Assembly (NCBI GenBank): GCA_035578905.1
Contig: JAQJVL010000104.1
Location: forward strand, 248,001 to 312,000
Direction: 5' to 3'
DNA: 64,000 nucleotides
From: Stictocephala bisonia
Lineage: Eukaryota; Arthropoda; Insecta; Hemiptera; Membracidae
In this document: positions 23,701-35,700 of the stretch, one piece after another
Layout: every line of letters begins with the position of its first letter
How positions within the stretch are numbered: the first letter of the stretch is position 1
Translations under genes and position numbers: made by a program
Notes under the pieces: generated by a model
The model's database searches: none
Told to the model about the DNA's origin: nothing
What the model saw: only the letters and a program-made list of their open reading frames with translations

Positions 23701-26700
23701 ACTTATTATAATTTAATGTATTGCATATTAGAGTACAATTATATTACTACATAGTAGTATAGATGATGTAATTTGTATGAAATATGTTTTCTGGTATCAA
23801 TAAACTATAGGCATTATCTGATGAATTATCTACTCATAAAAATGAAGTGTAATCTGTTATCACATGTGAGCTCAGTTTAATGTACTGTTTTCATTTACTT
23901 GTTTTCTTGTGATATTAAAATGAATTGAAACAAAGTCTGAAATAGTGATATAAACAAGTCAGCAATGGGGAATCATATAGTGAGAGAAAGAATCCTTCAA
24001 TTTGTACAAACGGTAAAAAACAAATTTATTTTTATTAGTATTATCGTTTTAAAGAAAATTGTTAGTTTCATAGTTAGAACATTGAAATCAATTTAAAAAT
24101 CCAATATTCTCATTTAAATTATGCAATTCTGGTAGTTTTGTTGTTGTTGTAATTTTGTATATTTTTAAAAATTATTATTTTAATGAAGTCTGTTTATATG
24201 ATAAAAATTAGTTTATTAAGTGAAAAACAGTATTAAGTATATTCAATATAATTATAAGAGATGTATTTTCTTGACAATTTTAACAAATTTTATTTAATAA
24301 GATTCATATGGAAATTAGCAAGTTAACCCAAAAGATAAAAGATCTACAAATAAAACCCAAATTGCACTGATCAGTCATTCATAATTTGAGGATAAGAAAG
24401 AATAATAATTCTTTCAGCCAATTAAAATGTTAGTATTAATGCCCTCGAATCCTTACTAATAATAATGCAATAGGGCAAACACAATAATATGTACAAGGCA
24501 ATAAACACAAGCATTAGGCATACAAGTATTTGGTACTCACTCAAATGTTTGTCAATTGAGTTGACAAATTTTCAGATTTCATAAATGTTCTTTTATGGTA
24601 TCAGTTTTATTTACATTTGTGTTTTAAAAAATATAAAAAAGGTATGACTTTTACATATTTTACGTAAGCCCAATGATTTTCTTTTTGTTCCTTGTTTACT
24701 GTATGTTGTATAAATTAAACTGCATACCAGCCAATGAAATCTTCCTTAATTACTAGTAATAGTTTTTGAAATTAAGTTAAATAGATTTATTGCTATATTT
24801 CCAATATAAAACTATTATTTTAATTTCAGAATCAGTTTGGAAATCCACAAGAACTGGCTAATCTGTTCCAAGAGCTGGGTTTGAATGGCGGGGTGGGCTC
24901 CCGGCCAGACGGTTCTCTTGAGGACATTCCTCCCTTCATTCAAAATATTATGCAGTCATTCTTATCCAAGGACATTTTGTATCCTTCTATGAAGGAATTC
25001 GTTGAAAAGGTAATAATGTTTGTTAGGCTATTCATTTATTATCAATTTCTAAAAATAAATCCATTGTAAGTACACAAAAACAGAAATACATCCTCTAATG
25101 AGTAGATGCTTAGGAACAAGCTTTCATCTGTCATACCGACCTTACGCTACACTACACATAATTATTTTTAATTAAAATTACATATAGAAAACTATTGATA
25201 AAGTAATAAAGTAAACTTTAGAACAATAGAAATAATAATAAAAAAAAAATAATAAACTAAAGGAAATAACAAAACTAATCCAGAAACGACCAAGATCTGA
25301 ACCACATCCATACCTATTGATCACACCTATGAACCCAAGCAGGACCTAAAAGGTACAAATCTATTACATTCACATACTGACTCACTTCTGTCAAAAAATA
25401 CAAATAAACCATAAACACAATGTTACCGTGTCGGTATTATACATTTATCACTATACAATACTTCGGATTGATTTATATATACAGGGTGTTTCGTGAGAGG
25501 TTTGTACAACTTCAGGATATGACAGTAGACATAAAAATAGCAAATAAGTTCCTGTAAAGATGTGGCCTATCTTGCCTTGTTAAGTGTATGTATGTGTTTT
25601 TTATTGAAAGAATTATATCTCAAACACGGTTTGAGCTAATAATTTGAAGCTTGGTATATCTGCTAACCTAGTTAGGTGTAGTTTAAAATAAAAAAGGAAC
25701 AAAATTATCTTTATCAGTTTCAAAATGGCAACCATAAGAAATTTTAAAACTTAAATAACTTTATAACCATTATTTGTATTGAAAATCTATTAGAATACTT
25801 TAATTTTGTAAATTTAATAACAAATCCAAAGATACCTCAATTTTAAAAATCGGTTTGAAAATAAAACAGTAAAGCACTTATTCATGTGTGCTTGTTTAGG
25901 GGTTTTCACTTATATGAAGTTTACTAACCAAATGTATAACTTCACAGTCATTATAAACAGCTGTTTTAATTATTTTATAGTATACATTGCTTAATTAATT
26001 ATTTTAGGCTGAAGTATGCATTGATGAAGGAGGGCGTCACATTGAACAGCATTTATTATACAATTATACAATTTGTGTTTTTGTTTTATGTAAGATAAAT
26101 TTCGTTATTAACAAAAGGCTATTTTTTAGGAAACCCTAAACAAGCATACATGAAAAGGGGCTTCACATAAAAATAGCTGATATTTAAAATAATTAAAAAC
26201 AGCTGTTTATAATGACTATGAAGTTATACATTTGGTTAGTAAACTTTATACAAGTGAAAAACCTAAACAAGCAAACATGGAAAAGTGCTTTTCTCTTTTA
26301 TTTTCAAATCGATTTTTAAAATTGAGGTATATCTTTGAATTTGTCATTAAATTTACAAAATTAAAGTATTCTAATGCATTTATAATACAAATAATGGTTT
26401 TAAAATTATTTAACTTTTAAAATATCTTATGGTTGCCATTTTGAAACTGATAAAGATAATTCTGTTCCTTTTTTATTTAAAACTACCCCTAACTAGGTTA
26501 GCAAATATACCAAGTTTCAAATTATTAGCTTAAACCTAGTTTGAGATATAATTTTTTCAATAAAAAACACATACAGATAGACACTTAACAAGGCAAGTTA
26601 GGCCACATGTTTACAGGAATGTTAAAACATGTCTATTTTTTAAAATATACAATTTAATTACTCTAACAAATAATTGCATTATTGTGAAAACCTTAAATTG

Positions 26701-29700
26701 TTCAAATAATGGATAAGTAGGATGTTTTCTGTTTTTCCTTAAGCAGCTTACATAATTGCTTAAGCTGTAAGTGCCTCCCAACCTATCATACTATTAAAGA
26801 AGTGATTGTACATATGCACAATACAATTTTTTGACCAAGTGCAGCGTACGAATTTTACTAATAACAGAAAAAATGAAATTATAAATGTATTTTCTTCCTA
26901 AGCTGTTGTATACATATCATCTAGATTTTCGAACTCATCCACCTTCCCACAAGACGTACACATGTTATGTTTTTGGAGTTGTTTTGATGTAGATTAAAAC
27001 CTCTTGTAACACCATTAACTCTTAAAAACACTGGCAAACGTGTTATGCAAATATACAATTACTAACCAATTTTGATCAAACCATCCCTTGACAGTGAGTA
27101 GGCTCAAAGCGCCATAAGCTTCCTCTCAGCTGGATCCCGTAAATAGCAAAGCTGCCCACTTAATGATTTAATGCCAGTATAGTATGAGTTGAATATTGCT
27201 GATAATGTTGTATTTGAACCTTTGCTTATCTCTAACTCAAGCTCTAAATCCTGATGCCTTGGACCACTCAGCCACCTGATTACCATTTGTCAGTCAGATT
27301 CACCTTGTACTGAACTGGTTACTCCCCTTTCTCTGAATAAGTTCAGTCCATAGGAAATTGGCAGAGTAAGGTTGAGAAGGAGATAGGCCTCTGTTTTATA
27401 TATGTATAAAACAAAAAACGGAAGGAAAATTGGAACAATTAGAAAGGGAAAGTATACACCTATAAAAGCTATCATACAGCAATACAGAGGTGAAAAAACA
27501 AAAGTGACAGACAAAAACCAGCAGTGTACCTAGAATCATGATTCAAGGCACTGCTAGCAGATTTGAACGTGAAAGTAAAAACCAGCAGTGTACCTAGAAT
27601 CATGATTCAAGGCACTGCTAGCAGATTTGAACGTGAAAGTGACAGACAAAAACCAGCAGTGTACCTAGAATCGTGATTCAAGGCACTGCTGGCAGATTTG
27701 AACGTGAAAGTGACAGACAAAAACCAGCAGTGTACCTAGAATCGTGATTCAAGGCACTGCTAGCAGATTTGAACGTGAAAGTGACAGACAAAAACCAGCA
27801 GTGTACCTAGAATCGTGATTCAAGGCACTGCTAGCAGATTCAAGGCACTGCTAGCAGATTCAAGGCACTGCTAGCAGATTCAAGGCACTGCTAGCAGATT
27901 CAAGGCACTGCTAGCAGATTCAAGGCACTGCTAGCAGATTCAAGGCACTGCTAGCAGATTCAAGGCACTGCTAGCAGATTCAAGGCACTGCTAGCAGATT
28001 CAAGGCACTGCTAGCAGATTTGAACGTGAAAGTAAAAATTTAATTCATGTTCAAATATGCAAACTAGGATTTGCATATTTGAAATCTGGATCTTAAGTTA
28101 ACCCTCCGATGGTTTAATGTAGAACGATCGACCTTTACAACGTATCTGCCATGGTTTAGAGTCGAAAAATCGACCTTCACTATTTCGTTTCTTACGGGTG
28201 TTCATCCTTCACTAAACATCCTATATGATATGTCATTTGAAACAGCTGGTTCTACTGTTTAGTCTGGTGAAAGTCTTATTTGGATGGCGTTGGCCTAGAC
28301 TAAAAAAAAATACAATTCCATAATTGACAGTTCCAACTGTCAGCGCGCCATTGTTGTTTACTACTGTGTCGCATCTTCGTTGTTTTGGTCGTAATAATGT
28401 TTCGTTTTTAGTGGTTTTTACGTGAAAATGTCTGAATTACATACGAGTGAGATTGATAGGGAGTTGTTCAATGATTCTGGAGACTCCAAATTACAACACT
28501 TCTGGAGACCATCTAGGGGTAACAGGAAAAGAAGAGCTCCCATCAGCGGGAGTGAGTCAGATTGAGCGGTTTTCACCATTGCGCCTGTATATAGTTTTTT
28601 GTACATAACTTATTTATTTTAGTAATGAAGTCCTTACAAGTTTATATTTTCTTATTCAGTTATAAATTCTGCACAAAAAGGCTATCTTAGAATGTTTGTA
28701 TTGTACATAGTGAAAATTTTGTGTGTGTGTGTGTGTGTAAAGTGTGAAAAACATTGTGGATTTTCTTATTCTTCCTCTTCTCTACGTTAAAGAAAATCCC
28801 AAACTACTTGTTAAGTCATTTTGAAATTCATATAATAATACTCCATAGTTTTATGAACAAAATGATATATAATAAACCCTATTTAGATAAAAAATAAATT
28901 TTTTACAGATTTTTAAAAATAAGGCTGCAAATTGGCAAAAATGGGCTGAACCACCAGAGGTAAAATAGTGAACCATCGGAGGGTTAATTATAAATCTAAT
29001 TTAATAATTATTCTTAAATTTGCACTGTTTCAGTATCCAGTATGGCTTGAAGAGCACAAGGAAAGTCTTTCAGTTGAAGATTATGAAAACTACTGTAAAC
29101 AGCTCGAGCTTATGAAGAAGGTTGTCGAAGAGTTTGAAGCTGAGAGTGAGTCTGATAGTGAAGAAGTCAAGAATCAAAGGTTCCAAAGAATTATGGGCTA
29201 CATGCAACAGGTAAAACGCTGCCGCTTTCTTTATTTATTGTAAATTATTGTGATATGTTTGTGCGTACAATGTCATACTATATTTAAAGTAATAATGCAT
29301 GCCTTGCTAGTGTTGTAATATAATGTATGAAATTATATTAACATGTACACTGCTAAAATCATTAATAAATTAGTGGATAAGCAATAACATTTTTTTTATT
29401 TTATTAGTTCTAAGAGTCTGTATAGTAAATCACTTGTCAAAAGTCTCTTTTTGGTCATTTTTGAATTCTGGTAACTGTGGTGACTGCTTGCATTTTAGGA
29501 TAGTAGCCAATAACTATAAATACTTTCCGCTCCTGATGAGGGCCTTTTTTACACTGAATGAACAGAATTTACAAAGTTTTTCAGAAAATGAATACTTTCT
29601 TTACAATGACTATCTGAATGAACAGAATTGTCTGCAGGTAGCTCTGAGGACTGCAAAGTGCAAGGCCCAAGGTACAAATCCCCAACTGATCTATCAGTCA

Positions 29701-32700
29701 GTTCTTTGCTTATCGAATAAAGTTCGCAGGAACACCTACAGGCCCGTTTGAACTGGCGAGCGAAGTTAGAAAAAAATCCCCCTGTCTCAGGTCTTTAGTG
29801 CACACATAAAATTGTTTTCCTCAACAAAATTAAATATATTTTTTTTTTGAATTGACATATTTATTGGTTGCTGCAGCAATACCTTATCAAAAAGTGTATC
29901 TTATCGCCAGATTCTGGAGTATGGGTCAACCTTTTGGAACCCACACTAAAAATATCTTTGTGACAATCTTGAGTGCATAAAACGACAATTCATCTGCTTG
30001 GGAGGTGTCAGAAATGGGTATCATTACCACCAGGTGCTAATTGATGACTTGTATTCCATACTTGAGCTAGAACACCTTGAGACTCAGGGCTACAACTAAC
30101 CTAGTTGTTCTCCACAAGCTGGTAAATGGGAAATTGGTTTGTCCTGGTATCCTCCAACAGTTCTGCTTCAAGACACCATCCTGTACTCGTTTACATGACC
30201 TCTTCGCCAGACAACACTATAGGACAAACTATGTAGCCAACGACACGTTGGCATGTGTACAACAGCCTACCACCGACTGTCGACCTGAAGTGGAAAGTGA
30301 AACACACAGTGCCTCCAACTTGATGCTTCCAATTTATTACCTGTAACATAACACTGTTATCACTGCTTGCTATAACTTGTTACTTTATTCTACTTTTCTC
30401 TTTGTTAGTGTTATGTCTGTTGGTAGGCTCATTGTCTTTTTGAAAATTACATATACTCTTGTTATATTATGCTGTAGCTATTGCCATCTTCATTCATTAT
30501 TGCATATTTTATTTTTAGATTAAGTTATTTGTGGTTACTTTATAATACTTGTAAAATGGAGATATGTCCGTTAGAAATAAAATTAAATTAAAAAAATCAA
30601 ATTAAAAACAAAACTATAAAAATCATTAAAATGATAACTAAGTACAAAAACAAACATTTTTATACTGCGAGATAAGTGTAGATTTTTTTGGAAAATATTG
30701 TCAGCTTGCTTTTTAAAATCTGTATTTAGGGATGTATATTGGCTTTTGTCTGTCAACTTCAACCTTTTGCTTGCTTGTCTTAATTTGGTTTCACAGTTAG
30801 AGCAACTTAGTTAATTATTTTTTTTCATATTACGTGCAGATTTACTTCTTATGATCGGATATCTTCCAGTTATTTCCTTTTTATTAGATAAATAACATCT
30901 ATTTTTAAATATATATTAAATAGGCTGAATGTAAGTTTAAGTCAAATAAAAAACAAACTAATGACATGATGGTTACTAGTGATGGGTCGGTTCCATTTCT
31001 TTTTTGTTCCGGTTCGGTTCTTTACTGAAATCGGTTCTCTGTTCTGAGTACTTTTTGAGAAATTCTCAGAAAATGTTTGTATTACCTTTACGCCAGTAAA
31101 TTAACAAATTATGTGGAATCAGTCAGTAAAAACAGTATTTTGGCGATTTCTCCAATATGAAGTATAATACTCCCTAAAAATCTATAAAATGACAAAATAT
31201 TTCCAATAGCTATGTAATGGGTAACATTTTATTTATTCTCAGGGTATGATTGTTTACATTTTTTGCTCAAAGAAAGTATTTTCTTTAAATTAAAAAAGTA
31301 TACAATTTAGCTAAATGGAATATAATGCTTAAATTAGTATGCAATTGAAATTTACCTTCAGGAAATTACAAAACTTAAAAGCCTAGAGAAAATTAAAAAA
31401 TAACCTGCCATTTTAGGTCTGGTTTAGTAACAAAACTTATTCAATAACAAATCACAACAATTTATTGAAATAACCACAACTAAATTTAACTAACTTAAGA
31501 TGTACCGTATATACTCAAATCTAAGCCGCACTATTTTGACCGCAATTTGACCGCAAAAACAAGGGTGCGGCTTAGATTCGCGTGCGGCTTACATTCGCCC
31601 AATTAGAGTTGAAATGCCAAGTGGTGCTAAAAGCATTTCTGAGGGCAAAAAACCAATTATTTAAACTTTTGGGCTGTGAAATGGAGGGTCTATGCAGTGT
31701 TTTCTCAGACAGCTGCACAGTCACTAGTTAATTTATACAGTCGGTCAGTCAGGTGCAGTGGTGAGATAAGGATCACGGAGGGGAGGGGAAGGGGGTGTGT
31801 GATGGGGAGAGGCTTCAAACAGGTTTGCAGGGGGGAGGGGAAGGGAGATTGATGGGAGGAAGCAACATTGCGATAACTCAGTTTTTGTGCTAGGTGAGGG
31901 ACACATTCTCTTTCCCACTTCCTTTCATAACATTCTGTTATCCTGTCTTCTCCTTTCAACCTCTGTCCTTCTAGGACAAAATATGCGTCTTCAATACTTT
32001 TGAGTTTTGACTCACTCACTAGTTCCAACAGCTGTGAACTACTGGTCGCAATTTCCCATTTGACCTGGTAGAAAGTTTTTGCTCCGTCTTAGGTTGATAA
32101 CATACCTCTGAAATTCAACGAGCTTATCTTCAAAATCGTTCGGCAGTTTCGAGGCAATGTGAGTCCTCCTTCTCAGACTTAGGCCATTTCTTCTTAAAAA
32201 TCTAACACACCAACCTTCAGAAGCCTTGAATGATGTCCTGGGAATGTTCAGTTCTCTTGCTGTTTTATTGGCCTTCAGCCTGATCATGCTATACGTAACA
32301 CCTAGGCCTTTGTTACGTTGTTCTTTCACATATTCAAGAACTTGGTTTTCCATTTCAACATACCTTCCGCGTTTGGGGCCTGTCATAGCTTTCTTCGTAC
32401 TTTTCATTTTGAAAATTTTCAATCTGTCTTTCTTCCAACGTCTAACATTAGTCTCATCTACTCCAAATTGGCGCATTGCTGCTCTGTTTCCATTTTCGTC
32501 TGCATAACTAATTACTTTCCTTTTGAAAGAAGCCATGTAATGGCATCTTTGACTAGCCATAGTTTGGTGTTCACTACATTCACTACTTACTAACTAAATA
32601 CGGTAACACTTTCACTAATCACTACTTACTAATTAAATAATACTTTGACTAAATAATTTCAATTAGGTTAAGTCAGCATAGCAATAGGCTAGTTCACAAT

Positions 32701-35700
32701 AAACCAAACAACAACAGTGACTTTTGTTTTGAGTTTTTATTTGTTTCTCCTTTCATCTGTCATTTGCCGGCTGTAGTAGCTTGCCAACCTCAAATAATTG
32801 TTTGCCCTTTTTGAGGGTAATTTTAGAGTTAGAGGGTATTTTCTAAGACAACAATATTCATGTTTAGCCGGTAAAAATATAATTACAGTAATGATAAGTT
32901 ATTCTTTTGATATGGTTTTAAGATTTGAAGCTAAAAACCAATGTCTCTATCATAAAATAACAATAGGTAGATAGCCAAAAGGGTAATTTTTAGATTTTGG
33001 TTGGCAGCACTATCCAAAAGATGAGAATAATTGGCTTGAAAGACAGTGGGGAGAAATGTAGAAGGGTGGGAAGGGGAAGTGGTTTGTTTTGCAATAGAAG
33101 TGGGTGACGTCAAAATGAGGTCACCAATCAGGGATAGGAGGGGCGGGGCTTAGCGGTATTTGTTTTCTTCCACTTGTCATCTTGTTCTTTGTCCTACATG
33201 AGCTTGTTCTGTACAAGATAAGGTTTGTGGCTCTACAGAGAAGCTTCTGTGGGTAGAGCACATGAACAGGTGATTGTTAAACACAGTGTAGGACTGTATC
33301 GGTCTCTCTCACTTCCTTTCCTTCTTGAAGCAGTTTAGCCTCAGTGTCCAGTTAACACTTGCCGTATCCAGTCGCTTTACTGGGTAGATACTTTTCCTAT
33401 GAATTATGGAATACTCTTGTGTAAAACTAGTTTTGGGACAAATGGGTATAAATAAAACAAGTTTATTACTAGTTTTTATTTAAATACATCATGTAACTAA
33501 GTAACTTATACCAATACTTCATTTGTAAATACACTTTACATGACTTTCGTCAATTAATAGAGCTCATTTTGTGATCGCTAGATTGCCGTTTTTCCTGGAT
33601 AATATTGCCCGGTAAACTGGGTGCGGCTTAGATTCGAGTGTGGCCTTTTTTACCTAATTTTCAATCAAAAACAAGGGGTGCGGCTTAGATTCGCGTGCGG
33701 CTTAGATTCGAGTATATACGGTAATTGTAGTACGTCAAAAATAAAAAACATAAACAAATAATAATATAATTAATTAAAAAAAAGATTTTTATAAACTATT
33801 GACAAAAAACTATTTTTATTAACTAATGGTTCTTGTCTCAATTGGTGATTATACTGAATTAAGAAAATATAAAAGCTACTCACACTCATAAAAAAACTAT
33901 ACAGTCATGAATACCATAAATGTTTTTAGAAATTACAGTATACATTTATTTTGTTTTAAATTTAATAAATAATAAACTATTTTGGGTCAATAAAGGTTAA
34001 GTCAATGCAATTTAAAACATAATCCAATTTAAGACTTTGTAAAAGCGGTTAAAGTGCTAACTAACTTGATTATTAAATTGGAGAGAAAATAAAATATAGT
34101 TAGAAGTAATTCATGTTTTGTAAAAAGACACATCCAGTATATGCACAATTCAGCACTAAAATAAATTGAATTCTTATTCAAACCTACAAATTAGGTACAT
34201 TGTCATATTAATATTAAAATGTACAAATGCGACTTGGATTGTAGATGTTTAGGGGGGTTAATGAAAAATATTTGTTCTAATTATAAGCTTTGTAAAATAA
34301 CTTATTGTTTTTTATGAAATGTTGTATTGAATTTTTTTTATAGCTAATATTTTTAAAACAAGAAATCGATTCTGAATTTGTTTGTTTTCATAAAACTTGA
34401 GGTTAGGCTATAAATACACAGCCTACAGTATTTCAATGTAGTACAGTTGACTGTAGACACAAGAAGACTGTCTGTTCATATGGATCCTGTGAAGCTGTTT
34501 TCCTGTTTGATGAAGTTACTTCATGTTTTGTTTTCACAGGTAACGCCAGTTGTCTCCATTTCTTTGTCCCTTTCCAGCACATGCTGAAGTGAATAATAGC
34601 TGAGATAATAGTGTGTGAAACAGTTGTGCCAACGCGCATTTGAAACCAATCACTGGCGTGGGTCTGAACAGACTGGTTGTTTGTATAGTCAGTGTTGGTG
34701 TACCTTGCATATAGGAGGGGAAACAAATCAATCAAACCTATAGATTAAGAAATAAGATTATTTATTTTGAATGATTAAATGAATTTATAATTAGTAGAAG
34801 GCTCTTGCAATAGTTAGAGTTGCAAGTATGTTTGGATGGGATGTGTTTGTTTCCGTGCTAAGTATTAAACGTATAATTCAACATAACAGTAAATGCTGGA
34901 CAGTATAGGTAATGTTGTATTGAAATGAATGTTAGCTCAACAAATCATTTGATTGATTTTAAATAGGGAAATTTGATTAAATAATGTTAACTTACAGCTT
35001 TAACCTTGAAAAGCACATGTAATTTTTATTGATGATATTATCTAATATTTAAATAAATAAATAAAAATCCCTAATAATGCTTAAGTTTAATTTAATAATT
35101 TGAAAAACTCTATGTTCTTAATAAATTTCATTGAATAAAGCAAAGCAGGTTCTATTTTTCCAGTGCAATTTATTGGTAGGTTCAATACAAGGATTACAAG
35201 TTTTTAATATCAATCTACAGACTGGGAAGACAGAACCTGTATTGTTTAAACAGACAACAATCCAACTATTGATGTTGTTTTGACAACTGTAATGATTAAT
35301 TACACAAGGATTTCCAAAATTAGCCTATAGGATGTTATTAAACTCATATATAGGTTAGAACAATGTTATTCGTACTGATATAAATAATTTAAGAATGTAT
35401 AGTTACAAATAAGTAAAATTTAAAAATAAAAATAAATAATAATAAAATGAAATAATTCTAAATTTTTGAATGTATTCTTTTGTCTTATTTTTTGCTGATT
35501 TGAGTATTGCTTATTAGTTATTGAGTATTGATACAGAAAATAAATTAATAATAGATCAATGTACAGTACATTTGTATATTTATAGACAAGTGTGTTGAAC
35601 AAATATATACTAGATTGGAGGTGAGTCAGGACAGGAAAGTTTGAGAACCGCTGGGATAAATTATTAAACTTGTAGACATTAACTAATATAAAACATTGTA

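Noticed and set aside
27210..27287. A tRNA-Ser/Leu gene on the minus strand
   Set aside because: The B box is imperfect, the acceptor stem does not pair, and no coherent variable arm forms.
20115..28035. CRISPR-like regular repeats
   Set aside because: The arrays are head-to-tail with no unique spacers, and the DNA is a eukaryotic intron.
34433..34735. Minus-strand 100-aa frame in PEX19 intron 5
   Set aside because: No motif recognised, overlapping alternative frames, and no splice context; not supportable as a gene.
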